The translations under genes and the position numbers were made by a program. Positions 7,153 through 14,428 of a stretch of DNA of 22,312 nucleotides are shown here, piece after piece; the stretch's first letter is position 1, and every line of letters starts with the position of its first letter. Below the pieces are notes generated by a model. It was not told the DNA's origin. It worked only from the letters and a program-made list of their open reading frames with translations, and did not search any database. The DNA comes from JALSKU01 sp964556545 (GTDB taxonomy: Bacteria; Campylobacterota; Campylobacteria; Campylobacterales; JALSKU01), in the NCBI GenBank assembly GCA_964556545.1, contig CAZKWE010000023.1:1-22312 (forward strand), written 5' to 3'.

Positions 7153-8558
7153 TTTCTGCTTAATTTATCTAATATCTCAAACAATTTATCGCTGTTTTGT
7201 TCCATTTGGGTGAAATTGTTATAAAGAGTATCTTTAAATTCTTCTTTTAATCCCTGTTCTTTTATAAGATTGATATTTGCTATTGCATACTGATGAACAG
7301 CTTTGTGCGGTACTTCGATCTCTTTATAAACAGGGATATTACCATATATCTCTTTTCCTTCCGTGTTATACCATTGTCCGAATCTGCAATGGTTTGCATC
7401 TACAAAGTTATCGTCCGTCGGTTTTTCATTGATTACAGCAGAGTAAATATTGGTTTTGTATATGATGTGATCGACTTTTACAAGTGTGGTAAAACTTCTG
7501 TCAGCAATCAAATTTGCTGATTTGGCCGTACTGTTTGCATTTTTGTTAAAATCAAGAAGAGTTTCTTTGAATTCATTGACTGTTTCGCCTGAAGTGGTTG
7601 CTATCTCGTTTATTTCATTGGCATTTGATTGTATGTCGTTTGTCTCTTGCTGGAGTGTTTGAATGGTAATGGCTATTTCGCTTGTAGCCTTTTGAGTTCT
7701 CTCGGCCAGTTTTCTAACTTCATCGGCAACAACTGCAAAACCACGACCATGCTCACCCGCACGAGCTGCTTCTATAGCGGCATTTAGTGCCAGTAAATTA
7801 GTTTGGTCTGCAATATCCTTTATAAGATTTACAACCGAACTTATTTCGTTGCTTCTTTCGCTAAGAGAGCCGATAGCTTCCGTAATATTTATAATAAGTT
7901 CTATTAGTGTGTTAAGCTTATTGGAGAGTTCATTTGTAGTTTCTAATGAACTATCAGATTTTTGTGCTGTTTGGGTAGTTATATCTTGTATGCTTTTTAC
8001 TTCATCTATGAGGATTGTAATATCATTTTGTATAATATGAAGTGATTTTATCATACCTCCGTTTAATTTCCCAAATTCTGAACCAAGCTCTCCTCTGAAT
8101 TTTTCTTTGTTCCCTATGATAATACCCTCAACTCCTTTTTCAAGACTCTGGGCTGAATAATTAAATAGTCCTTTTAATCCTTGCGGATATACTTTTCTCC
8201 AAGTTTTACCTTCGCTTGCACCGCTGACAGCGGTATTTATGTCTCTCATGTATGCTTCAACCTGGTCTAATAAATCATTTATACCCCATGCTATTTTACT
8301 TAAAGGATCATTTAAATCTATGCCGGTGACTCTTGGCTCTAAATTTCCATTTGCAGCTTCTGTTATAACTTTTTGGATTTTATCTTTTAAATTACTGTTT
8401 TTTAAATTTTTAGAATTGCTGAAAAATCCTGCAAACAGTCCGAAAAAAGTCATACCGGCGTATGCGTCTTTAAAGATATAGTGAAGTATTCCTATCAAAA
8501 TGAGATATAAAACTGCTTCTTTTATCTTAACCCTGTAATGATGTAACAAATTCATCAT
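7149..8558 (-). CDS. Chemotaxis transducer with membrane hairpin and C-terminal zinc-binding CZB domain
   Basis: A 469-residue methyl-accepting chemotaxis protein. Two close membrane helices (about 14-28 and 33-46) leave no periplasmic sensing domain. The signalling tip (DQTNLLALNAAIEAARAGEH, 251-270, then GRGFAVVADEVRKLAERT) is canonical. The C-terminus is a CZB domain with the four zinc ligands H364, C391, H418 and H422. Their spacings (27, 27 and 4) agree with those of known CZB proteins. AAGGAG (8565-8570) lies 6 nt before ATG 8558. The gene overlaps the upstream PAS gene by 32 nt. The pairing recalls the CetA/CetB energy-taxis system of Campylobacter, where the PAS protein senses redox state and the transducer signals to CheA. 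CZB domains are known to respond to zinc and oxidants such as hypochlorite. Confidence 0.9.
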   Translation of the reverse strand: MMNLLHHYRVKIKEAVLYLILIGILHYIFKDAYAGMTFFGLFAGFFSNSKNLKNSNLKDKIQKVITEAANGNLEPRVTGIDLNDPLSKIAWGINDLLDQVEAYMRDINTAVSGASEGKTWRKVYPQGLKGLFNYSAQSLEKGVEGIIIGNKEKFRGELGSEFGKLNGGMIKSLHIIQNDITILIDEVKSIQDITTQTAQKSDSSLETTNELSNKLNTLIELIINITEAIGSLSERSNEISSVVNLIKDIADQTNLLALNAAIEAARAGEHGRGFAVVADEVRKLAERTQKATSEIAITIQTLQQETNDIQSNANEINEIATTSGETVNEFKETLLDFNKNANSTAKSANLIADRSFTTLVKVDHIIYKTNIYSAVINEKPTDDNFVDANHCRFGQWYNTEGKEIYGNIPVYKEIEVPHKAVHQYAIANINLIKEQGLKEEFKDTLYNNFTQMEQNSDKLFEILDKLSRN

Positions 8559-9030
8559 AACTTACTCCTTTTTCTTTTAGCATATTGCTTAAATATTTAT
8601 AAGATGCATCCATTCCGCCCCTAATCTCTTCTTTTAAAAGTTTTCCATAAAGGTTCTCAACAAGAGGAAGAGCATTTTCATTGACTTTTCTTCTAACCGA
8701 ATAGTAGCCTATCGTATCTCCGCTATCATTTACAGAAGCCGTAACATTTGCATAAACCCAGTAAAATCCTCCGTTTTTGGTTTTATTTTTTACATAGGCA
8801 AAAATCTCCTGATTGCTTTGTATTCTATCCCAAAGAAGCTTAAATATTATACGAGGCATGTCAGGGTGTCTGACAATATTATGCGGCTTGCCAAGCAGTT
8901 CTGCTTCGGTGTATCCGGCTGTTTTCATAAATGACTGGTTGCAGTAGGTTATGCGACCTTTTAAGTCTGTTTTTGAAACAAGGAAATCATTGCTGTCAAG
9001 TTCTGTACGATTATAGTTTAATGTACTCAT
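8527..9030 (-). CDS. PAS-domain redox/energy-taxis sensor, Aer/CetB-like
   Basis: A 167-residue cytoplasmic protein consisting mainly of one PAS domain. The segments TDLKGRITYCNQSFMKTAGY (21-40) and NIVRHPDMPR (51-60), followed by FYWVYANVTA, are typical of the FAD-binding PAS of Aer and of CetB. It has no membrane segment or output domain, so it must signal through a partner, most likely the transducer encoded immediately downstream. I chose ATG 9030 because AAGGAG stands 7 nt before it; the ATG at 9036 is only 1 nt from that site. The promoter is an extended -10 about 30 nt upstream. FAD binding is inferred from the motif resemblance. Confidence 0.85.
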   Translation of the reverse strand: MSTLNYNRTELDSNDFLVSKTDLKGRITYCNQSFMKTAGYTEAELLGKPHNIVRHPDMPRIIFKLLWDRIQSNQEIFAYVKNKTKNGGFYWVYANVTASVNDSGDTIGYYSVRRKVNENALPLVENLYGKLLKEEIRGGMDASYKYLSNMLKEKGVSYDEFVTSLQG

Positions 9031-9056
9031 AGACATTCTCCTTTAAAAATTTTAAG

Positions 9057-9065
9057 ATTATAACA
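9057..9065 (-). promoter_or_regulatory. Extended -10 promoter of the PAS/transducer operon
   Basis: The minus strand reads TGTTATAAT, a perfect extended -10. Transcription would start near 9050, leaving a leader of about 20 nt that includes the AAGGAG site. Confidence 0.6.
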
Positions 9066-9093
9066 ATTTTTAAATAAATAAAATATAAACATG

Positions 9094-9102
9094 TGGTATA
9101 CT
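9094..9102 (+). promoter_or_regulatory. Extended -10 promoter of moaA
   Basis: TGGTATACT is an extended -10 with one mismatch to TGnTATAAT. The expected transcription start (near 9109) lies upstream of ATG 9127, which argues against any moaA start at 9091. Confidence 0.55.
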
Positions 9103-9126
9103 ATCGTAAAAATATTAGGGAAATTG

Positions 9127-10098
9127 ATGCTAATAGATAGTTTTGGTAGAAAAATTAATTATATAAGAGTTTCGGTAACGGAAAGATGTAATTTTAGATG
9201 TCAGTACTGTATGCCTGAAAAACCGTTTTCATGGGTTCCAAAAGAAAATCTTTTAAGTTTTGAAGAGTTATTTTTGTTTTTAAAAGTCGGAATAGATGAA
9301 GGTGTAAACAAAATAAGAATCACCGGAGGAGAACCTCTTTTGAGAGCGGATCTTGATAAATTTATCAAGATGATAAATGATTATAAAAGCGATATAGATA
9401 TAGCTATAACAACGAATGGTTACCTTTTGAGAGATACTGCAAAAAGATTGAAAGATGCGGGTTTAAAAAGATTGAACATATCTCTTGATTCGTTAAAGTC
9501 TCAAACTGCACAAAAAATAGCACAAAAAGATGTACTTCAAAATGTTTTGGCCGGAATTGACGAATCTTTGAGAGTGGGATTGAGGGTAAAAATAAACTCA
9601 GTGCCTTTAAAAGGTATAAATGATGATGAGATAGTGGATTTGCTTGAATATTCCAAACAAAGAGGTATGCAGATAAGATTTATCGAATATATGGAGAATA
9701 TTCATGCAAATAAAAATTTAAAAGGTCTTTACGGTAAAGAGATAGTTGATAAAATAAGAGAAAAATATATTGTAAAGAAAATTGGCAGAGAGGGGAGTTC
9801 CCCGGCATTTTTATATGAACTTGAAGATGGATATAGATTCGGTATCATAGATCCCCATAAACATGATTTTTGCGAGAGTTGCAATCGCATTAGATTGACT
9901 GCCGAAGGGCATATTATACCTTGTTTGTATTTTGATGAGGCGATGAGTATAGCAGATGCTGTAAAAAAAGGAGATATCGAAGCTGCAAGTGAAGTTTTAA
10001 GAGAAGTGATAAAAAATAAACCGGAAAAAAACAGATGGGATGAGAATCTTAATCAAGAAGATATTTCCGCAAGAGCTTTTTATGAAACGGGCGGATGA
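9127..10098 (+). CDS. moaA: GTP 3',8-cyclase MoaA (molybdenum cofactor synthesis)
   Basis: A 323-residue radical-SAM enzyme that, with MoaC, turns GTP into cyclic pyranopterin monophosphate, the first step of molybdenum cofactor synthesis. The N-terminal SAM cluster is CNFRCQYC (C21, C25, C28), followed by the SAM-binding GGEPLLR. The C-terminal second cluster, which binds the substrate, is FCESCNRIRLT with a later IIPCLYF. The chain ends in the conserved Gly-Gly tail. ATG 9127 is preceded by AGGGA (9117-9121) at 5 nt and lies downstream of a good promoter; the ATG at 9091 would fall in that promoter. The gene is divergent from the PAS/transducer operon. It serves the molybdoenzyme at the start of the window among others. 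Confidence 0.95.
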   Translation: MLIDSFGRKINYIRVSVTERCNFRCQYCMPEKPFSWVPKENLLSFEELFLFLKVGIDEGVNKIRITGGEPLLRADLDKFIKMINDYKSDIDIAITTNGYLLRDTAKRLKDAGLKRLNISLDSLKSQTAQKIAQKDVLQNVLAGIDESLRVGLRVKINSVPLKGINDDEIVDLLEYSKQRGMQIRFIEYMENIHANKNLKGLYGKEIVDKIREKYIVKKIGREGSSPAFLYELEDGYRFGIIDPHKHDFCESCNRIRLTAEGHIIPCLYFDEAMSIADAVKKGDIEAASEVLREVIKNKPEKNRWDENLNQEDISARAFYETGG

Positions 10099-10112
10099 GA
10101 TAAAGGTTATCT
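10098..10112 (+). terminator. Weak terminator candidate after moaA
   Basis: AGATAA (10098-10103), loop AGG, TTATCT (10107-10112), directly at the moaA stop and followed by a T-rich stretch. The stem is only 6 bp, so this is tentative. Confidence 0.3.
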
Positions 10113-10164
10113 TTAATAATTTCATTTTAATCCCCCTTTATAAAAAAAATTATAGTATTTGTGA

Positions 10165-10170
10165 TAAAAT
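10165..10170 (+). promoter_or_regulatory. -10 candidate for the cytochrome lipoprotein gene
   Basis: TAAAAT, one mismatch to TATAAT, 20 nt before ATG 10191. The expected start would leave a leader of about 14 nt holding AAGGAG (10178-10183). Confidence 0.4.
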
Positions 10171-10190
10171 ATAAAAAAAGGAGAGAAGTT

Positions 10191-10808
10191 ATGAAAAAGA
10201 CAATTTTAGCATCACTTTTTTTATCGTTATTGATAATAGGATGCAGTAGTAATTCAAAAAAGAGTGAAGAAAAAAGTCTCAGTGAGCCTGCAAAGCAAGA
10301 AAGTGCAACCAAGATAGAGCAAAAAACTGTTGTTCAGCCTGAGCAAAAAGAGGAAAAAAGCTTGGCGGACAAAGCCAAGGATATGGGACATAGTGCTTCT
10401 AAAACTGTTCAAGAAAGTGCAAAAGCCGTTATTCAAAAAACGGAAGAATTGGCAAAACAGGCTCAAAATAGTGAACTTGTACAAAAAGTTGCACAAAAGA
10501 CCAAAGAAGGTGTTGCGGCACTTGCAACAATGGCAACCTCAAACAATGATAATCATACAATCAATAAAAATAATGTTAAAGAATTATTTTCAAAATGTGC
10601 AGGATGCCATGGCAATAAAGCTCAAAATAAAGCTTTGGGAGTATCCCATGTAATAGCCGGTTGGGATGCAAAAAAAATTGAAAATGCATTAAACGGTTAT
10701 AAAGCAGGGACCTATGGCGGAAGTATGAAAAATATAATGAAAGGTCAGGTAATAATGCTTAAAGAGAGTGATATAAAAGCATTGGCAGAATATATTTCCA
10801 AACTATAA
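10191..10808 (+). CDS. Lipoprotein cytochrome c with helical spacer
   Basis: A 205-residue predicted lipoprotein. The signal peptide (MKKTILASLFLSLLIIG) ends in a lipobox with lipidated C18. A low-complexity region of Lys, Glu, Gln and Ala follows (about 20-118); its later part is an amphipathic helix of LEA-like composition. The C-terminal domain is a class I monohaem cytochrome c: CAGCH (C136, C139, H140) with a probable Met ligand in SMKNIMKGQV (M183 by family pattern), then a final helix SDIKALAEYISKL. ATG 10191 is chosen over GTG 10161 because AAGGAG stands 7 nt before it and the signal peptide begins there. It probably carries electrons on the periplasmic face of a membrane; the partner is unknown. 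Confidence 0.88.
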   Translation: MKKTILASLFLSLLIIGCSSNSKKSEEKSLSEPAKQESATKIEQKTVVQPEQKEEKSLADKAKDMGHSASKTVQESAKAVIQKTEELAKQAQNSELVQKVAQKTKEGVAALATMATSNNDNHTINKNNVKELFSKCAGCHGNKAQNKALGVSHVIAGWDAKKIENALNGYKAGTYGGSMKNIMKGQVIMLKESDIKALAEYISKL

Positions 10809-10820
10809 ATCTTTCTTTAA

Positions 10821-10828
10821 TATATAAA
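10821..10828 (+). promoter_or_regulatory. -10 candidate for pldA
   Basis: TATATAAA contains overlapping TATATA and TATAAA boxes. Transcription would start about 10833-10835, almost exactly where the leader shared with pflA begins (10831). Confidence 0.35.
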
Positions 10829-10906
10829 ACAATCATGTTTCAAAAACACAAACAAAAATAAAAATCATGTTTGTTTCTCTCGCCGACAGGCGTAGCATAA
10901 GTTTTA

Positions 10907-10934
10907 CCCCACAAAATTTTAAAATTTTGTGGGG
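10907..10934. repeat. Perfect 28-nt palindrome inserted in the pldA leader
   Basis: CCCCACAAAATTTT followed immediately by its exact reverse complement. It lies inside a 42-nt block absent from the pflA copy of the leader. It could form a strong hairpin in RNA or be a protein-binding site. Confidence 0.8.
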
Positions 10935-10952
10935 ACCCCAAAGTGATAGGAA

Positions 10953-10981
10953 TTTTTGCCGGAATTCATTTCCGGCAAAAA
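10953..10981 (+). promoter_or_regulatory. Hairpin abutting the pldA Shine-Dalgarno
   Basis: Stem TTTTTGCCGGAA / TTCCGGCAAAAA (12 bp, perfect) with loop TTCAT. The right arm ends on the base before GGAG of the ribosome site, leaving that site single-stranded. The pflA leader has the same hairpin with a C-G pair changed to T-A. Confidence 0.65.
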
Positions 10982-10993
10982 GGAGATTTTAAG

Positions 10994-11938
10994 GTGAAAA
11001 AATTTTTTTTATGTTTGATGATGCTTTATGGCGCTTCTTGTGCTTTTACGGTAGAAGAGGCATACAATAAAGCTCAATTTTTTGAAAAACAAGGCAACAT
11101 AAAAAAAGCACTTTATTGGTATAAAAAAGCTGCCGGTTTGCATATAATAAAACAAAAAGGTTGTACTGCCCTTCAAAAAAAAGAACTTCAAATGTACGAA
11201 AAGAAGAAAAATCTTCTGTTGAGTTTTGAGCCATATAAGACAAATTATATTTTGCCGATAACTTATGATATGGTTAAACATGAGGGGAGGAAAAGTACCG
11301 AAACTAAATTTCAATTTTCTATAAAGAAAAAACTTGCCTCAAATATTTTTGGATTTAAAAATAGACTTTATTTCGGATATACCCAAAAATCATTTTGGCA
11401 AACTGCCGAACACTCATCTCCTTTTAGAGAAACAAACTATGCTCCGGAATTTTTTTTGGTTATCCCCTATACATATGATATATTGCCGTTTAAAAGATAT
11501 AAAATAGGACTGATTCATCAGTCAAACGGAAGAGGAGGAATTAACTCAAGGTCTTGGAATAGATTATATCTGCAGGGTTTTATGAAATATAAAGAGATAT
11601 CTATCTCATCTAAAGTGTGGTACAGAATACCGGAGAGAAAAAAAAGATATCCTCTTGATGCAAATGGTGATGACAATCCGGATATTTGGAATTATCTTGG
11701 ATATGGTGACTTGAAAATAACTATGCCGTATAAAAAACAGTTGTTTTCTTTGACTCTAAGGGATAATTTAAGGTTTCACGGTAACAATAAAGGCTCTATA
11801 AAATTTGATTGGAGTTTCCCATTGATTAAAAACAGTTTATACATATATATTCAAGCTTTTAGCGGATATGCAGAAAGTTTGATAGACTATAACCGAAGAA
11901 ATAATAAAATCGGTATAGGATTTGCCATATCAAGGTAA
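10994..11938 (+). CDS. pldA: Outer-membrane phospholipase A (PldA/OMPLA)
   Basis: A 314-residue outer-membrane beta-barrel phospholipase. The catalytic residues of OMPLA are all present: H175 and S177 in GLIHQSNGRGG and N189 in SRSWNR. Other family signatures are LYFGYTQKSFWQ, PFRETNYAPE, NGDDNPDIWNYLGYGD and FSGYAESLIDYN. The enzyme needs calcium and, in relatives, works as a dimer that removes misplaced phospholipids from the outer leaflet. After a signal peptide (about 1-17) comes a single TPR/Sel1-like helical hairpin (VEEAYNKAQFFEKQGNIKKALYWYKKA) before the barrel. GTG 10994 is chosen because AAGGAG lies 8 nt before it and the signal peptide starts there; upstream in-frame codons lie in the leader shared with pflA. 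Confidence 0.92.
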   Translation: MKKFFLCLMMLYGASCAFTVEEAYNKAQFFEKQGNIKKALYWYKKAAGLHIIKQKGCTALQKKELQMYEKKKNLLLSFEPYKTNYILPITYDMVKHEGRKSTETKFQFSIKKKLASNIFGFKNRLYFGYTQKSFWQTAEHSSPFRETNYAPEFFLVIPYTYDILPFKRYKIGLIHQSNGRGGINSRSWNRLYLQGFMKYKEISISSKVWYRIPERKKRYPLDANGDDNPDIWNYLGYGDLKITMPYKKQLFSLTLRDNLRFHGNNKGSIKFDWSFPLIKNSLYIYIQAFSGYAESLIDYNRRNNKIGIGFAISR

Positions 11939-11946
11939 TTGGGTGA

Positions 11947-14343
11947 TTATTCGGCTATAAGAGATAAATTTTCTTCACAAAGCTTTTTCCAGCTATTTTT
12001 ATCTTTAATTTTTATACAGTTTTCAAATGCTTTTTTTGCACCGTTTTTATCATTTAGTTTTAGCGATAATGCCCCGATTTCATAATATATTCTTGATTTT
12101 ACAGAGGATTTATTAAATCTTTTTGCCATATTTTTTAAAATTTTAATTGCCTCACGGTTTTTGTTCAATCTTTTTAATGATGCAACATATTCAAACTCTA
12201 TTTGCGGAGAAAACGGATAGCTTTTAAATCTATTTTGAAGTTTTATGATTTTATCCGCATATTTTACAATCATAAAATCATCCGCTCTTTGTTTTGACAA
12301 TTCTATAATTTTTTTATAAATTTCTACATTTTTAAAATTATTGGCAAACTTTTTATCTATTGTTTGTGCAATCTGCAGAGCTTTGTCATATTTTTTTAAG
12401 CCGAATAGGGCAAAAAACTGATAGTATAAACCGTTTTTCAAGTATGATTTTTTGTCAAAACTGTTTGATAAGGAAATTATATCTTTTGTTATAGCATACA
12501 ATTTATCAAAAGATTGTTTTTTTAGAAGTGATTTGGCTTGCATATCAAGCCAAAAAAGCTTATCATCAATAGTTGTTTTTTTCTTTAGTGCTTTTTGGCT
12601 TAGTAAGATAGCTTTGTTATAGTTGTATGTTTGAAGATAACATTTTACCAACTCTTTTTGATTTATTTTTTTGGTGATATTATACTCTTGTATATATTTA
12701 ACAGCCTTCAGACAATCTTTTGCATCAAGTGCCAAAACAGCCAAATGCCAAGCAGCTTCTTTTTTTAATTTGTTTACCGTGTTTTTATTTTTAAAATTGA
12801 CTTCAAGTTTGTTTAACTCTATAAGTGCTGTTTTGTAATTTTTATTTTTAATAAGTAATTTGACTTTAAGGATTGCTGCTTTTTCATAGATTTTTCCTGA
12901 TTTATATCTATCAATAAGCTTGTCATAATAGTTTAAAAGTTTTGTGCTGTTTGTCTCATTTGTTTCAAAAAATATTCCATCAAGATTTTTTTTGACTTCA
13001 TCTACATAGTCTCCGTATTTGTATAAAGAGAGATATTTTCTATAATAATAAGAAGCCTTTTTGTAGTTTTTCTCCTTTGCATACAAATCTCCCAAACTTT
13101 TTATGACCGATTCTTTTAAGTCGGGTTCTTTTTTTAATTTTTTTAAAAGATTTTCAAGTATTTCAATAGATGTGTCAGTTATATCTTTAGAGCTTAAATT
13201 TAAGGCTAAGTTATATGCCTTTTGATGATTGTTCAGTATAAAATCGGGATTTGCTTTTATAATTTTGTCATAATACTCTTTTGCTTTTTTATACTGTTTT
13301 GTTTGCAGATATATATGAGCAAGTCTATCTGCGGCAATAGAGGCAACTTGGATATCTTTTGTAGAATACAAAACATTTTTATAGAGTTGTAAAGCTTTTT
13401 GTTTTCTATTTTGTGCATAAAGTGTATCGGCAAAAGAGATAATGCCTAATTTGGTATATTTGTTTTTTGGGTGTTCGGTAATAAGGATATCGTAAAAATA
13501 TTTGGCATCACTTTCTTGACCTATGCTCTGATAGGCATTTGCTATGTAGTATAAAACTTCCGGTATATTTTGATTTGAGGGAAATTGTTTTATCCATTTT
13601 TTGCCTAATTTTATAATTTCATCATAGCTTAAGTCTTCAGTATTTGGATTTTTGTTTTCAGTTTTTAACAGTTGAGTGAGTGCTCTTATATGATAAAGTA
13701 TAAAATCATTAACAAATATAGAGTTTGGATAATTTTTCAAAGCCTTTTTCGTTTCCAAAATAACAAAGTCATATCTTTTTCTTTCATAGTCATTTTTTAT
13801 AGATATGTAATCATTGATATCCTTGCTGTTGTTTAGATATCTTATGGGTGTTCCGCTAAGGTCTAATGCACCGATACTCGGAGCAGGTTCTTCTGTGAAA
13901 TCTACGGGAAAATTAATTCCTTTTTTTAAAAGATTGTTTCGAAGAAAAATCTTTTTCTTATAAAATATAAAAATCCAATGGTTTGAGATTTTTGTTTTTT
14001 CATATTTGATAACCTTTTCCTTATATAAGGGTTTATCAACACGATATACTCTTGTTTTATATTTTGGTTTCAAAGTTATCCGGATTGATTTTTTTTTATT
14101 ATCTATAAAAATATCTACATATTTGGTTTTTTTAGGGGAAATATTTATTTTGGTTTTTCCTGTAATGGTGCATATAAAGTTGTAATGTTTGATATCAAGT
14201 ATCTTTTTTTTGCATTGAAAAGGCATATTGTTGATAATATGCAAAATATAGTAGTATGAATTATTTTCCTTTGTACTGTTTAGTTTTAAAGTTAAAGCAT
14301 TTAGATTGATTAGTATGACAAAAGACAGAACTATTTTTTTCAC
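11947..14343 (-). CDS. pflA: Flagellar motor scaffold protein PflA (TPR-rich)
   Basis: A 798-residue exported protein. A short signal peptide (VKKIVLSFVILINLNA) is followed by an N-terminal beta-rich region of about 130 residues (LKLNSTKENNSYYYILHIINN...). After a linker come many TPR-like helical hairpins to the C-terminus, for example YKKAKEYYDKIIKANP and YKKASYYYRKYL. Length and domain order fit Campylobacter/Helicobacter PflA, a periplasmic component of the enlarged flagellar motor that, with PflB, positions the stator ring. The start is GTG 14343 behind AAGGAG. It converges on pldA with an 8-nt gap and shares pldA's leader. The symbol rests on domain layout and the N-terminal sequence; another exported TPR protein is the alternative. 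Confidence 0.78.
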   Translation of the reverse strand: MKKIVLSFVILINLNALTLKLNSTKENNSYYYILHIINNMPFQCKKKILDIKHYNFICTITGKTKINISPKKTKYVDIFIDNKKKSIRITLKPKYKTRVYRVDKPLYKEKVIKYEKTKISNHWIFIFYKKKIFLRNNLLKKGINFPVDFTEEPAPSIGALDLSGTPIRYLNNSKDINDYISIKNDYERKRYDFVILETKKALKNYPNSIFVNDFILYHIRALTQLLKTENKNPNTEDLSYDEIIKLGKKWIKQFPSNQNIPEVLYYIANAYQSIGQESDAKYFYDILITEHPKNKYTKLGIISFADTLYAQNRKQKALQLYKNVLYSTKDIQVASIAADRLAHIYLQTKQYKKAKEYYDKIIKANPDFILNNHQKAYNLALNLSSKDITDTSIEILENLLKKLKKEPDLKESVIKSLGDLYAKEKNYKKASYYYRKYLSLYKYGDYVDEVKKNLDGIFFETNETNSTKLLNYYDKLIDRYKSGKIYEKAAILKVKLLIKNKNYKTALIELNKLEVNFKNKNTVNKLKKEAAWHLAVLALDAKDCLKAVKYIQEYNITKKINQKELVKCYLQTYNYNKAILLSQKALKKKTTIDDKLFWLDMQAKSLLKKQSFDKLYAITKDIISLSNSFDKKSYLKNGLYYQFFALFGLKKYDKALQIAQTIDKKFANNFKNVEIYKKIIELSKQRADDFMIVKYADKIIKLQNRFKSYPFSPQIEFEYVASLKRLNKNREAIKILKNMAKRFNKSSVKSRIYYEIGALSLKLNDKNGAKKAFENCIKIKDKNSWKKLCEENLSLIAE

Positions 14344-14344
14344 C

Positions 14345-14428
14345 TTAAAATCTCCTTTTTGCTGGCAATGAATTCCAGCAAAAATTCCTATCGCTAAAGC
14401 TACACTTGTCGGCGAGAGAAACAATCAT
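14345..14428 (-). other. Upstream leader ORF before pflA (27 codons)
   Basis: An ATG-started frame (MIVSLADKCS... ending PAKRRF) stopping one base before the pflA GTG, in the same register as the 41-codon frame before pldA. A second upstream ATG at 14458 is also in this frame. No ribosome site is visible. Confidence 0.3.
14356..14384 (-). promoter_or_regulatory. Hairpin abutting the pflA Shine-Dalgarno
   Basis: On the minus strand: stem TTTTTGCTGG / CCAGCAAAAA (10 bp) with a 9-nt loop AATTCATTG. Compared with the pldA copy, both halves of one base pair have changed (C to T, G to A), which preserves pairing. Confidence 0.65.

Larger units (their letters stand above)
10867..10992 (+). other. 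Upstream leader ORF before pldA (41 codons)
   Basis: An ATG-started frame (MFVSLADRRS... ending PAKRRF) that stops with TAA one base before the pldA GTG. The pldA Shine-Dalgarno is inside its last codons. The same frame is open in the other leader copy despite the 42-nt insertion. It has no ribosome site of its own, so translation is doubtful. Confidence 0.3.
10831..11002 (+). repeat. Shared 5' leader element, copy 1 (before pldA)
   Basis: A 172-nt element whose inverted second copy lies at 14335-14465. After allowing one 42-nt insertion and one single-base gap, about 119 of 130 aligned positions agree. The likeness begins near the predicted transcription start and ends after the first three codons (GTG AAA AAA). 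It contains a hairpin touching the Shine-Dalgarno (10953-10981), the AAGGAG site itself, and a short upstream frame (10867-10992). Unlike the other copy it carries an insertion centred on a 28-nt palindrome. Confidence 0.85.

Noticed and set aside
10330..10653. Alternative + frame of 107 codons within the cytochrome lipoprotein gene
   Set aside because: Very Lys-rich product of an A-rich spacer read in another frame; the lipoprotein frame has a signal peptide and a haem motif.
10863..10885. Small hairpin CGCC-GACA-GGCG in the pldA leader as a conserved structure
   Set aside because: In the pflA copy the right arm is AGTG, which leaves one mismatch and one wobble, so it is not clearly preserved.
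10943..10993. N-terminal extension of pldA from GTG 10943, and the matching extension of pflA from 14424
   Set aside because: Both extensions lie in the shared leader, precede the true signal peptides and skip the AAGGAG site. In the pldA copy the frame is closed by a stop further upstream.
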